Below are positions 35,280-45,661 of a stretch of DNA of 64,000 bases, in pieces. Source of the DNA: Emergomyces orientalis (taxonomy: Eukaryota; Ascomycota; Eurotiomycetes; Onygenales; Ajellomycetaceae). Made by a program: the position numbers and the translations under genes. Position 1 is the first letter of the stretch, and each line of letters starts with the position of its first letter. The notes below the pieces were generated by a model. The model was not told where the DNA came from. It did no database searches and saw nothing but the letters and a program-made list of their open reading frames with translations. The stretch is taken from assembly GCA_002110485.1 (NCBI GenBank), contig MOWL01000002.1:310001-374000 (forward strand), read 5' to 3'.

Positions 35280-36870
35280 GTTTTGCGCGACTGGTACCAT
35301 GACGGCTTCAGTGAGATTTTCTTAAAACATTATGGTCGCAGTACCGATGGGGGTATCTTGGACAGGTAGGGTGGTCTGCACAGCGACGAACGCGGCTTGC
35401 AGTCTAAAACCGATTCCTGTCCCAAGGAGAAATTGGTAGCCTATCCATTCAGCATGGCCTGGGCTCACTTTAAGGGTACTGAGGAGGCCGGTGCCAATGG
35501 CCATGAGGATTACAGTGATAGGTAAATGGCACGTCGTAGCCGGTTACAGAGGGTAGTGTGTCATTGAGTAAGGAGAATATGACCAAAATTAGAATCATGA
35601 GAAGATTCATGACACCGGATTTTATGGGGCTGACATCCCGGATAGCTTGGAATCATATAGAAATCTATTTTTGCTGGATGGTTAGCCCCTTATCACTTAG
35701 TTAATTCAGTGAGGAAGAAAAAAATGTCGAATCAGATGTACATACATAAATACAACATAGTGAATAAGCAGGCAGTAACGTAACACCGGCATCAAAGTGG
35801 GAAGAAACTCAGATGTTCCAATTACCAAACACCTGCGTCGGGACGGTTACTTGAGCTCCACTGAGAATCTGAATGATAACAAAGATGCTGAGTAGAACGG
35901 CTGCAATAAACAAGAATGGCAATTACACGCCCATCTTTCCATTCATACTTTGTGCCACCTCATTGCAAAGCAAGCACCAAGAAGATAATGCCGGGCAGAA
36001 TGACTGCTGTTCCGGACATGTCCATTTGCTTTAGCTACCCCACAAAGGTGATTTTTTTCCCCCTTCCGCGCCTGAGGACAGTAAATCAACAGGATGGGAA
36101 GGGCAGTACTCAGGCCGAGCGGCAAATTAATATAGCAGCACCAGCGCCACGTTAATTTCGGTTTATCAGGAAAGCACACTCCCATAAGAAAGACCGAAAT
36201 TCGACGCAAAGGCACACATGCCCCCTATCATTCTAACAAGTGTTGGTCGTTTTCCCGGTGGTACCAAATGGGTGACCAAAAGAAAGGCGCCATTGGTAAC
36301 ACTACCGCCCCCAATTCTAACAATAGCGCGGCCTACTATAAGCGAAATAGAGTTCGGGGCAACAGCGCAGATCAAAGAGCCTAATTCAAAAATAAATAAA
36401 GCGGTGATGTATGTCCATTTAATGGAGTAGAAAGAGTGGAGTTCCTCCTACATCAACTGAAACGAGCACGTTGTGAGCAAGTAGGAACTGGCGTACTTCC
36501 CCCGTCCCCGAGTGCATGTTGTGGGGATGGTGGATGAAAGAATTTGTATTTGTCTAGGTCGATTAGAGAAGCCTATGGATTCAGGCCGAATAGAACTTGA
36601 CAGAGCTTGAATGTGTGCTTCATACTCGTTGTCTTCCCGGTTTTAGTCGGCGTCGTTAACAACCGTATCCTGGGAAACATATTTTCCTGGAATAGGAATC
36701 TCCATGTGATTCCATGCATTCGGCTCACTGGTTTTGATGCTTTGAAGTGTGGAAGTCGACGGAGCTTCGAGGTTCCCTGGTGGTGCTGGGTTGTTGTGGT
36801 ATGCAGGGTCGGACGTGTCAGCCGCCACTGGAGTGTTAATACTTTTCGGATTGAGCGGATTTGTGTTCAT
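35280..36870 (-). pseudogene. Decayed DHA2 MFS transporter
   Basis: Read on the minus strand in shifting frames, pieces of one 14-TM DHA2 transporter appear in correct order. These are a polar N-terminus with ATG at 36870, then SSYLLTTCSFQL (about 36465), GSLICAVAPNSISLIVGRAI (about 36380), THLVPPGKRPTLVRMIGGM, LTWRWCCYINLPLGL (about 36140), SGVMNLLMILILVIF (about 35610), and finally EWIGYQFLLGTGIG and DTPIGTAT (about 35460-35330). Stops and frame changes separate them. The region between the N-terminus and SSYLLTTC appears shortened, so TM1 is lost, and the C-terminal helices after about 35320 are gone. No set of normal introns restores the gene. This is a clear relic; the family call is confident, the limits are approximate. 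Confidence 0.85.
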
Positions 36871-37917
36871 TATTAAATTTTTATTACTATTGCAGCAAAC
36901 GTGTTTAGAGAAATCGTTGTAACATGGACATGGGATGGTGGGAGGCGCAGGCTAGCATTCCGGGATGCAGCCGCCTCTGATGAGTTGTGAACATTTGAGG
37001 TGAAAGAAAAAGTTGGAAAATGTGACAGGAGTCTCGTAGTCAACGATTTCAGTTACAAGGTAATATAAATGGATTGTAAAAGACATCATGATGATTTATA
37101 GAGACCTTATCAATCAGATAAAAGAAGAATATTGAGAGCATCCCGGTTAGGTAAAGACGATGCCTGGTTCCTTCAGTTAACTTTTGAAGGGCCAAGGAAT
37201 TGGGTAATTCTCGCTCATTGCGCTGCACCAATCACTTTGGAGCAGCAGCAATTATCAGTGGACGAAAGAAATAAAAAATAGGTGGCGTCAAAAGATATCA
37301 GTGAGAGAAGTTTTCTTGAAGTCATACTTATTCAGAATGAGGACATTTCGTATTTTCGTATTTATGAGAGGATCAAAAGAATCAAAACTTATTATTTCTC
37401 TTTTCGACCCACGTCCTGTTTCCTGCTGCATGCCGCTACCGAAGGTGCCCCAGTCCAAATTTCCCATGCTAGCTCGGTGGACAGGGACAAGGGTGATGGG
37501 CCTGCTGTATCTGCGAAACAGTCCGAGAGCCAGCCGCCCCTGAGATACTTCGGTTATCCCTGGTCCCCATGGGCAGCCTTTGACTACGCTTCTCAAATCA
37601 CATCCTTGGGGAGGGACCTTGAAACACGAATGTTGAATCCACATCCATTGATTGTTTTTGGAGGTGTTAATATGTCGAGTGGCCCCTGAGCAAATGCTTC
37701 CCCTGGGAATTTTTGGAATTTGTGGAAATAGAATCGTCGAATTTCGTGCTTTGGATCAACTGCTTGGCACATGCGGTTAGGCCCTTTGAAGTGAACAATT
37801 CATCCATTCTGCTGGTTGATTTTTGTTGTTCTTCAGCCAACATATTATTACCGGCTACGTTGAGTGCCAGCGCCTTATTTAACTGGTCTACTTTAATTAA
37901 CATACGTCATTGTTGCA
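36871..37917. other. Spacer between MFS relic and monooxygenase
   Basis: About 1 kb. Both strands hold medium frames (for example 37282-37689 plus, 37667-37903 minus), none with a recognisable domain. The minus frame ends at an ATG only 14 bases from the chosen monooxygenase start and is probably not a gene. The monooxygenase promoter must lie here. Confidence 0.45.
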
Positions 37918-40484
37918 ATGACTGTGCTTTCGGATTTTCCAGCTTCTTCTCGGGACTTGCGAGTTTTACCTCTGTTTGCGGGTCCACTTCCCCGCCTCTC
38001 CCCAACATTCGAGCCACAAGTGCACGGGCACTCTGATGTAGAAAGTGACAGAGTGGAAAAGTATGAAGTCGTTATCTCTGGGGTATGTACCTGGAATGAT
38101 TTGCCCCTCTTATTGTTACGTCGTAGTTGAGTACGGGCCATGTTTATGGAGTTTCTGAAAGGTTGTGTGGGCAATTAAGAGGTTAAGCAAAAGGCACCAC
38201 ATCATGAATAGTCAAAGATGGTTGGGATCATTGTAATTTATATGAACACTTCGGTGTGGAAATTGTTTTCCTAGTTATACATGAGATTTGGATTGAGATC
38301 TAACAAACTGTGAATCATTGTAGGCAGGCCCTGCAGGCCTCATGCTTGAGCTGCTGTTGGCTCGTTATGGCCTACCAGACACATCTCTTCTCTGTTTGGA
38401 CCCCAAGCCGAGTTCACTGAAGTCTGGCCAGGCGGATGGCCTTCAACCTCGCACTCTTGAGGTACTTAAGAGCTTGGGACTGGCCGACGAGATCCTCACA
38501 GAAGGGTGCCAGATGTGGCAAGTTGCATTTTGGAATCCTATTGCGGACCCCGAATTGGTGGCAAAGGGACGACTGATCGAGCGAACATCAATCGTTCCTG
38601 ATATCTGTGTTCCGGCACGTTTCCCCCATGAAGTTACTATTCACCAAGGCCGCATCGAGCGTATATTTGAGGATAATCTGCGCAAGTACTCGAAGCGGGG
38701 CGTCCAGAGATCTAGCACCCTGGTGGATGTTAAGATAGATGAAGAAGGGGACCCTGATTTCCCTGTTATTGCACAGATCGACAAGGCCGGTGTAAGGCGC
38801 ACAATTCGTACAAAACACCTCGTCGGGGCGGATGGTGCACGGTCTACGGTGCGTAACTGTATGGGTCTCCGAATGGAAGGTGACTGGACAGACCATGTCT
38901 GGGGGGTTATCGATTTCGTGGCTGATACGGATTTCCCGGATATCCGACGAAGAACCGCAATTCATTCATCCGTTGGATCTGTTATGATTATCCCTCGTGA
39001 ACGGATCGCCAATGGAGACTATCTTACCCGCCTATACGTGCAAGTTCAGGAGGATGTAAAACCAGAGGACGGTGACCGTAACGGGCACCGCAACGAGACT
39101 GCAACTGACGCAAAAGCTCGTCGAAACAAGGTTACTCTGGAGAGCATATTCAAGCAAGTTCAATCTGTTCTACAGCCGTACTATATCAAACCAAAATATG
39201 ATGAGGCGGTGGATTGGTGGACGGCTTATCAGATTGGGCAGCGGGTCGCAGACAAATTCATCGTGAAGGATTCGAAAGGAATACAAAGAGTTTTCATTGT
39301 CGGTGATGGTAAGCAGAGAAACCGCATAATCGATTTTATTTTAGCTATTGAGCAGTAGCTGACAGCTTCTTAGCTTGCCACACACACAGCCCAAAGGTCG
39401 GTGAAGTACCCCTGGCCACTGAATTTTGTCGAATATTGGGAGTATCCTGTTTTTAAGTTGACTGAGATATAATACGGATAACTAACGTTAAACTAGGCGG
39501 GCCAAGGAATGAACGTTTCAATGATGGATTCATATAATATCGGTTGGAAGTTGGCATATTCTATTAACGGACTTACTCCCGCTTCCGCAAATGATCTCCC
39601 TGACCCAATCCTTGATACTTACCACCAAGAGAGACACACCGTCGCGCAGCAACTGATTGCGTTTGACAAAGACTTCTCTTCTATGTTTTCGGGGAAAATT
39701 GGCACCGGAGAGGGTGAAAATAGAAATGGTGCTAACGGTTTATCACATGAGCAATTCCTCGAGGTTTTCAACACTGGAAATGGTTTCACTAGCGGTTGCG
39801 GTATTGAATATCCAGAGAATGCACTTGTCGAGAAGAACTATGCCAGGAGCCCAATCCAGAGTACAGACTATTTATCTGGCGTTCTGCGTCCAGGGCGGAG
39901 GCTCCTTAACGTACGGGTGAAACGGCATGCGGATGGGTGTCCTCGAGATCTCCAAGATGGTAAGGATTCCTCTTTCTTCTTCTTCTTCTTCTTCTTCTTC
40001 TTCTTCTTCTTCTTCTTCTTCTTCACCACACAGTGCATATCTCCTCAGGCTAAAGCGATAGCACACGGTCACTTGAAATTAACCAAATGCAGACTTCCCT
40101 TCCACTGCGCGCTTCCGTATTTTACTCCTGACTTCAAATGACCTCCTTTCCCCAACCGGCATATCCACCGCAGCCATCAACAGCATCGCGTCCAGACTTC
40201 TGAGAGGCATATTTCCGACTTCTATCCTCGAGCTGGTTGCCATTCATCCTGAACTCAAGCCCGACTTCCTATGGGACGAAGTCCCAACTGAACTCAAGAA
40301 GCATGCGGAAATGCGCTTTTATGATGGGAGTGCGTTGGAGGATGTGTATGCTACATATGGTGTCCCAGCAGATAAGGGCGTTATTGCAGTTGTGAGGCCT
40401 GATGGCTATGTGGGTGTGCTTGCTGCTTTGGATGACGTTCAACAGATTGAAAGGTATTTAAGAGGATGTTTGCGGACTGTTTGA
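37918..40484 (+). CDS. FAD-dependent monooxygenase, phenol 2-hydroxylase type
   Basis: Model: join(37918..38082, 38324..39308, 39374..39396, 39497..39959, 40093..40484), 675 aa. The first splice joins VVISG to AGPAGLMLE, rebuilding the Rossmann FAD motif GAGPAG. Further markers are the DG motif HLVGADGARSTVR (about residue 222) and the GD motif GDACHTHSPKAGQGMN (about 382), assembled across three exons including a 23-nt microexon. Next comes DSYNIGWKLAY, then a C-terminal thioredoxin-like domain from about 480 (RFRILLLTSNDLL ... GVIAVVRPDGYVG). This is the architecture of phenol hydroxylases and related aromatic hydroxylases that use NADPH and O2; the substrate is unknown. Intron 4 carries a (TTC)17 microsatellite. 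The first 40 residues are unlike the family and the start could lie elsewhere. The neighbouring transporter and dead transporter suggest an accessory metabolic locus (inference). Confidence 0.88.
39974..40024. repeat. (TTC)17 microsatellite in intron 4 of the monooxygenase
   Basis: Fifty-one bases of perfect TTC repeat just after the donor (GTAAGG at 39960). On the sense strand this forms a long pyrimidine tract within the intron; copy number is likely variable between isolates. Confidence 0.95.
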
Positions 40485-41949
40485 ATTAAGTATTCTTTAT
40501 GCAGTGCTTTTATTCATTTACTTTTCTTTTCTTTTCTCGCTGGAACATTTGATGGTGATTTACTCTTTTCCCTTTTGTTCCCTGATGTTCTTTCTCGCAC
40601 CTGATTGTCCCTAGAATCTGAAATACAGTTGATGAATATCTTCCTTTTTACTTCACTTGCGCCTATAAGAATTGTTCATAAAAGCTAGACTGCTTGTCAC
40701 TGAACAATATGATATGGGCATAAATAAAATTCTCACTAGTGCTTATGTACTGTAGTTACATACCTTGCGGGTTTCAACAGTATTTAATTGCTGAGTCTGC
40801 AAGAAGTGACAGAAACAGGAACAACATTGAATCTTGCACAGAAATAAAGCAACATGAATAAGTTGGTCTGGCAGAAAGAGTACACAAAGGAGAAGATATG
40901 ATACTTTTAAGTGAGAAAAGTGAGTCGGGACTCTTTTACCCGATTCGGCATTTAGTGTGGCTCAACCTCGCTGCTGTAACTAGCGCTTTTCCCTATCAGG
41001 AGACGCTATCCGAAGCATCTTTCAACCTCAACAAACCAAACGATTACCAACGATGTAGCTATCGACGAGATCCTCGCGGATAACCCCTATCGGCTATACA
41101 TGCTCTGCCTTGGATACGAGGGCCAGAAGGAAGAATTGGAGGAACCAGCCAAGCTCCACATCTTGGTCTCCTGTGCCAGATATACGGACTCAGGACAGCG
41201 TCTTTTGGTCTGGCGTGGAAAGGGGAAAATGATGCACGGCCGTGATGCCTCTAAGGCATGAAAGTTCCCTGACCAATTCATACAAAGGCTATTTCATTTG
41301 TTTGTTTAGGGTACTACTGTTATCAGGCTTCCCGCCAATGTGGGAATCACTCCGCAATTCTCGCATCGTCCACATGGAGAACCCATACTTCCCTAGCTAA
41401 TTAACTTGACAGATGATTCCAAATTATTTCATTCTGTTGGCTGAACCAGTAGCGGTTCTGTAATCAGCAAATTCGTGCAGCTGTTGAGGCTAGACCTTTT
41501 TCTGGGGGGGGTTATAATTGACCTTTTTTTACCTATCCAGGTAGATTTATGAATCACTCACATGGCCTTAGATGGCCTTAGTGAACGTATTCCTCTTGTG
41601 TCTGCGCAACTCTTTGGATGAATTTGGGTGGCATTTGGTGGGGTAGATAACCGAATTGAAAGTTGGGGGTTTTTTAATTTAAATACGATGCTTCCTGTTC
41701 CCTTTTATTCTATAACTTTGCCCTACTTTGACCTTGTTATCTTGATACTTGCGGATATACATCCATTAGAGCGTCCTATCAGGTCATTGTCTAACCAAAA
41801 CCAACACGTTGCTTTGGTTTTACGGCTCCCTGTTCTTTGGCAGGTTTGATCAGAACTACTGTTTTCTGACCTTCACCATTTCCGGGCCGCTTTTTATGAG
41901 ATGCTTATCGATTACTAGCATTGAGCACACATGCGAATATTTCATCAAC
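40485..41949. other. Intergenic region with an orphan coding-like fragment
   Basis: Mostly AT-rich 3' flank of the monooxygenase and 5' flank of the next gene. A protein-like fragment at 40980-41261 is listed separately. A G7 run occurs near 41504. Confidence 0.5.
40980..41261 (+). pseudogene. Orphan coding fragment, unrecognised
   Basis: A frame open from 40980 to a TGA at 41259 reads convincingly as protein: AIDEILADNPYRLYMLCLGY, then EELEEPAKLHILVSCARYTD and RLLVWRGKGKMMHGRDASK. There is no upstream ATG in frame, and I could not find a clean upstream exon. It may be the last exon of a small gene or a remnant of a larger one. Family not recognised. Confidence 0.35.
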
Positions 41950-43604
41950 ATGGAAGGCTCAATGTTGATTATTGGCGGCACTTTGATGGTCGTTACTCTG
42001 GTGTATCTAGCCCTTAATAAGGAACAAAGGGATCGCCTCATCGGCCATATCAAGATCCGTGGACGAAGAGTTTCGTCCGCAGGTACACCACCCCGGTCTT
42101 TATCACCGGAAAAGCGGACATTAGTTGACAACCCTTATGGTGATATCTTGCCGCCATCACGTCGGCAAGCGCTCCGCGTCATGAAGGATGGTTCGCTATC
42201 GTTGGACTTTAAATCTTTAGTTGGACGAGATGTTACCGATGAAGACACATTGAAATCCCTCCTTCCAATAACCGCGAACTATAACACTTGCCCAACAAAA
42301 TATACACCAGCGGGATTCTCAACGGATGAGATTAAAGCTTTGGGAGATTTTCCAGACTATGCAACACTTAGTGGAGTTCCATTACCGCACCCCAATGTTG
42401 AATTCAAAATAGAGAAGGCAATACCTCGTCCATACCGGCCGTTCAGGTGGAACTACCACCAAACTATGTGTATGTTTTCGCTATACCTTATTATTTGCCG
42501 ATAATTGGGGCTGGGTATTAATGCGTCAGGAAAGCACTCACGAGGATGGAAACCGACTGGTGGCTTGAGCTTGATCAAGACTACGGGTCTCGAATCGCCC
42601 AGCGCAAAGAGCTCTACCTGAAACATGGGAAAGCTGTACTTGATTCTCTCCCCGGTTCTGAGCTTGCCTGCAAGGAGCTCATGGAGATGGCCATACAATT
42701 CCTCTGTGCACGTTATCCTCAATATTTCTCTCTATCAGACGAGAAGCGGTATTTCCTCAACAGCATTCTCGGCACCAAAGATGATTTGAAGACGAAGCAT
42801 CCGTTGGTAATTTTGATGGATAATATACCCGAAGATTTCGCAATTATGTTGAGAGACGATAAAACCGGGTATTATGTTCTTCGTGCTGGGGTCGTTTGCT
42901 CGGCACTGGGCTGGAATCTGGGAACAAAAATGGGGCTTCAACTACATCAGATCCATGCTCCAATTCCAGACTATAAGGAAAAAATGCAGTTTTCCATGGA
43001 TCGGTGAGTCTTTTTATGTCTGTTCCCCCATCACTCCGCCCACAATAATGAAAAAAAAAAATGCTATCCTTTTCCCCCTATCCACCTTCACATCCTAGCT
43101 AACTCTCATAAAACCGCCACCAGATACTTTTCCAAAATGCCCACCGACAAGCCGATCCAACGAGGATCCTGGGGCCTTGAAGTGGGCCAGCCACTATTCA
43201 TGCCACCTGGCGACCCTCACGAGCTCCATCGACTCTCACAGGACCCATCCCTTAGACTCTCTGAATGCTACATGCGAGTCGACTGGCAGACGCTCCGGCG
43301 TCTCCCTCTCTCCTCCTCCATTGTGTTCAATTTCAAAGCGCTTTTCACGCCCGTCGCAGAATTCAGAGATGAACCCGGTGTGCCAAAACTGATTGTGAAG
43401 ATTCTGAAAGAGGGCAAGAAGTCCATTCTGGAGTATAAGAACACATGGCATGTTGAGCACGTCGTCGTGCCGGCGTTGGAGAAGTGGGCAGACGAGCAGG
43501 AGGAGAACGGTTTAGTGGAAAAGGGGTGGGAGGTAACCACCCTTGCTGAGAGTCCGTGGTTTAAAGGGTGGGAAGAGAAATGGCATAGGCAACAGGGGTT
43601 TTGA
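41950..43604 (+). CDS. HODM/DUF3445-family heme-dependent oxidase-like protein
   Basis: Model: join(41950..42467, 42530..43003, 43124..43604), 490 aa. Intron 1 (62 nt, GTGTAT...GTCAG) joins YHQTM to KALTRMETDWWLELD; intron 2 (120 nt, branch CTAAC) joins SMDR to YFSKMPTDKP. The N-terminus carries a membrane anchor (MLIIGGTLMVVTLVYLAL) and a basic segment. The family core follows: RPYRPFRWNYHQTM, PEDFAIMLRD, SALGWNLGTKMG, IHAPIPDYKEKM, RGSWGLEV, then RVDWQTLRRLPLSSSIVF near the C-terminus. Bacterial relatives are the heme-binding subunit of an oxidative N-demethylase; fungal members have unknown substrates. The anchor suggests ER attachment (inference). An in-frame upstream ATG at 41896 would add 18 residues before the anchor. 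Confidence 0.88.
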
Positions 43605-44412
43605 AGGAAATTAATGAATGATGAGGCTGTAGTTATAAATATTGCTATCGGTTCTTTTTTAATTTTTTTTTTTAATATATCTCTGGGGCCTGTCTCGGAG
43701 GTGGATGATGATTTATTTCCAATTAAATTTTTGCCCCCGGGGGCTTGTCTCTAGGTCCCTAAGAAACGAGTAATCTTCAAACTTATTAAAACCGAAGTTC
43801 CATCCATTTAAATTTCGAATAAGTCATATATAATACAAGAAAAATAACCATGAATGCAAAGAATCTCCCGTTTGGCAAACAGCTATACGTTGTCTTGATG
43901 TAAGTCGAGTGAAATAGTTTGGGTATCATCTAAATGAACATGTATATCCCGTTTCTAATCGATACTCTATGCACCAACACATACCTCGTATATAAAGAAC
44001 CGGTCCTATCGCTCGTGGTACGTTTGTAATACCGGTGGTGGTATATTTTCCGCATGGAGGTCTAGCACATGCCCACGGGTCTCGATACGTTGTGACATGT
44101 AGTTGGGATAGACCACCACACACAGATTCTGGATATCGACATCCTGCTGGGGAGCCTCTGATATTTTCCGGAACTAGTGCGCTAATATTCCGCTCTACAT
44201 AAAATGGCCTGTAGGAAGTTTGCGACCAACGAACCCTGGAAGCTGGATCATGGAAGGCCTGTTTAAACGTTCCATTGTTGCGAAGGCTGTAGGCTTGTCT
44301 CCTCTACAGTTCGACGCGGACAATAGGTGGTCGAATGAGCTGCCAGAAGCTGGGAGCGATGCGACGCTCAATACCAAGGGTTATTGCAAACAAGCTTAAC
44401 GACATGTCGCAT
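43605..44412. other. Convergent intergenic region
   Basis: About 0.8 kb between the 3' ends of the HODM-like gene and PRP38. AT-rich at first (T-rich near 43660). No gene or repeat recognised; it should hold both 3' UTRs. Confidence 0.5.
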
Positions 44413-45165
44413 TCAGTCATCTTCGCCACAGCTCGACCTTTCCCCGCTATCCCGGCTTCCATTTGAATCTTTGTCAATATCTTCAAGCTCCGCCGCCAAC
44501 GGACTAATTCTTTCTTCAAGAATATCCAGGTCTTCCAACTGGGCCCTTGAAGGCAATTTCCACAAACTCGTACCGCATACACGGTCCTTCGTAAGCAAGT
44601 CGTCCACAAATTGATCAATGTACGTGAGCATAAAGCCGTCTTTTGTCCTCCTTTTGAGTTTCCGGTAGTCTGTCAATAGCGGTTCGAGAGTCCTGTATAT
44701 GTCTGCAGCATCAAATGTAATTCGTATATAGAACGCCGCTAGAGCACGAAGATACTTGAAATCCCCGACCGCCTTAACTACACCACTGTCACAATCATGT
44801 TCCTCCTCCAACCCATTCCTATCGCCACTTTCGTCGCGGTCATTTTCTGGGTCATGAAAGTTTAAATATTCCAACACTATCTCTTTCTCTGGTGCGAGTT
44901 GGAGCAGCTTAAAGGCCAGGCATAGGAATGGCGTTGGTTTTTGTGCAAGCCCATATGTTCCGCCGATATATGACAGTTCAGCGGCTCGATCGCAGAGAGT
45001 TGCAGCGTTGAGGCCGAAACATTGTTCTTTCCAGTAGTATGATTCAGTGATGCGATCGCGAACAGCCTTTTCGAATAGCGTGGCTGGGTTAACACCGCGG
45101 ATTAGGGGTCCGGAGTAGCCCCGATTGTCCAGGAGGGCGCTGGCATCTGCCCGGTGGTGTGACAT
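44413..45165 (-). CDS. PRP38: Pre-mRNA splicing factor PRP38 family
   Basis: A single exon of 250 aa, complete from ATG at 45165. The PRP38 domain fills residues about 15-220 with clear markers: RDRITESYYWKEQCFGLNA, YIGGTYG, KPTPFLCLAFKLLQLAPEKE, FKYLRALAAFYIRITFDAADIY, LEPLLTDYRKLKRR, YIDQFVDDLLTKDRVCGTSL, LPSRAQLEDLDILEERISPL. The tail is Ser/Asp/Glu-rich. Prp38 is part of the U4/U6.U5 tri-snRNP side and is needed for spliceosome activation and release of U4. An acidic insert (DPENDRDESGDRNGLEEEHD) interrupts the domain near residue 110. It is head-to-head with the next gene, about 0.5 kb apart. Confidence 0.95.
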   Translation of the reverse strand: MSHHRADASALLDNRGYSGPLIRGVNPATLFEKAVRDRITESYYWKEQCFGLNAATLCDRAAELSYIGGTYGLAQKPTPFLCLAFKLLQLAPEKEIVLEYLNFHDPENDRDESGDRNGLEEEHDCDSGVVKAVGDFKYLRALAAFYIRITFDAADIYRTLEPLLTDYRKLKRRTKDGFMLTYIDQFVDDLLTKDRVCGTSLWKLPSRAQLEDLDILEERISPLAAELEDIDKDSNGSRDSGERSSCGEDD

Positions 45166-45661
45166 TGTTGGTCTTCAGAAGAGGGGTCTGAGTTGGGTTA
45201 AATGGTGGCCCGCAAAAAGTTAAATGAGCAAAAGCGCATTTCTAAGAGAAGTACAGGACATATATTGTTAACACACAATCGTGGGGAATCACACTGTGGT
45301 TTGAAGTTTCTATCAGGGAGAATGGTGATTTTGATGCTGAAGGTTTGGAAGAGTTAATCTCACGTGGCTGAGAGTTTTGCTGCCAAAATAAGGTTGATGC
45401 TACTTGATAAGGTTGCCCCCACAACAGGAAAAATGTAAACATCGATGCCGTCAGAAAGTCGCACTCGGCCATTGAATATCGCAGTCCACAGGTTTATTGC
45501 GACCAAACAGCAACGTATTGAGCAACCTTTGTAAGGGAGCTCTTTGTTTATAATAATACCAATACCCATTCACTTCGACTGAATGATAGCTTCATGGCCG
45601 ACCAGAAGAGCGATGGTATGTCCCATTTTCATCGTAAAATTGACCTAAGCGACAATTGATC
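45166..45661. promoter_or_regulatory. Divergent promoter region, PRP38 / GT8-like gene
   Basis: 496 bases between two divergent starts. No gene. Probably contains both promoters; no specific motif identified. An upstream ATG at about 45595 followed by GTATGT could mark a short upstream exon of the GT8-like gene, but this is not needed for the protein. Confidence 0.4.

Noticed and set aside
37282..37689. Plus-strand 135-codon frame
   Set aside because: Begins with GTG rather than ATG, no domain, and the opposite strand is equally open.
37667..37903. Minus-strand 78-codon frame from ATG at 37903
   Set aside because: Hydrophilic and gene-like in composition, but no recognisable family and its ATG is 14 bases from the monooxygenase start on the other strand.
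37893..38174. Minus-strand 93-codon frame opposite monooxygenase exon 1
   Set aside because: It overlaps the exon whose splice rebuilds the FAD motif VVISG-AGPAG; the antisense frame has no family resemblance.
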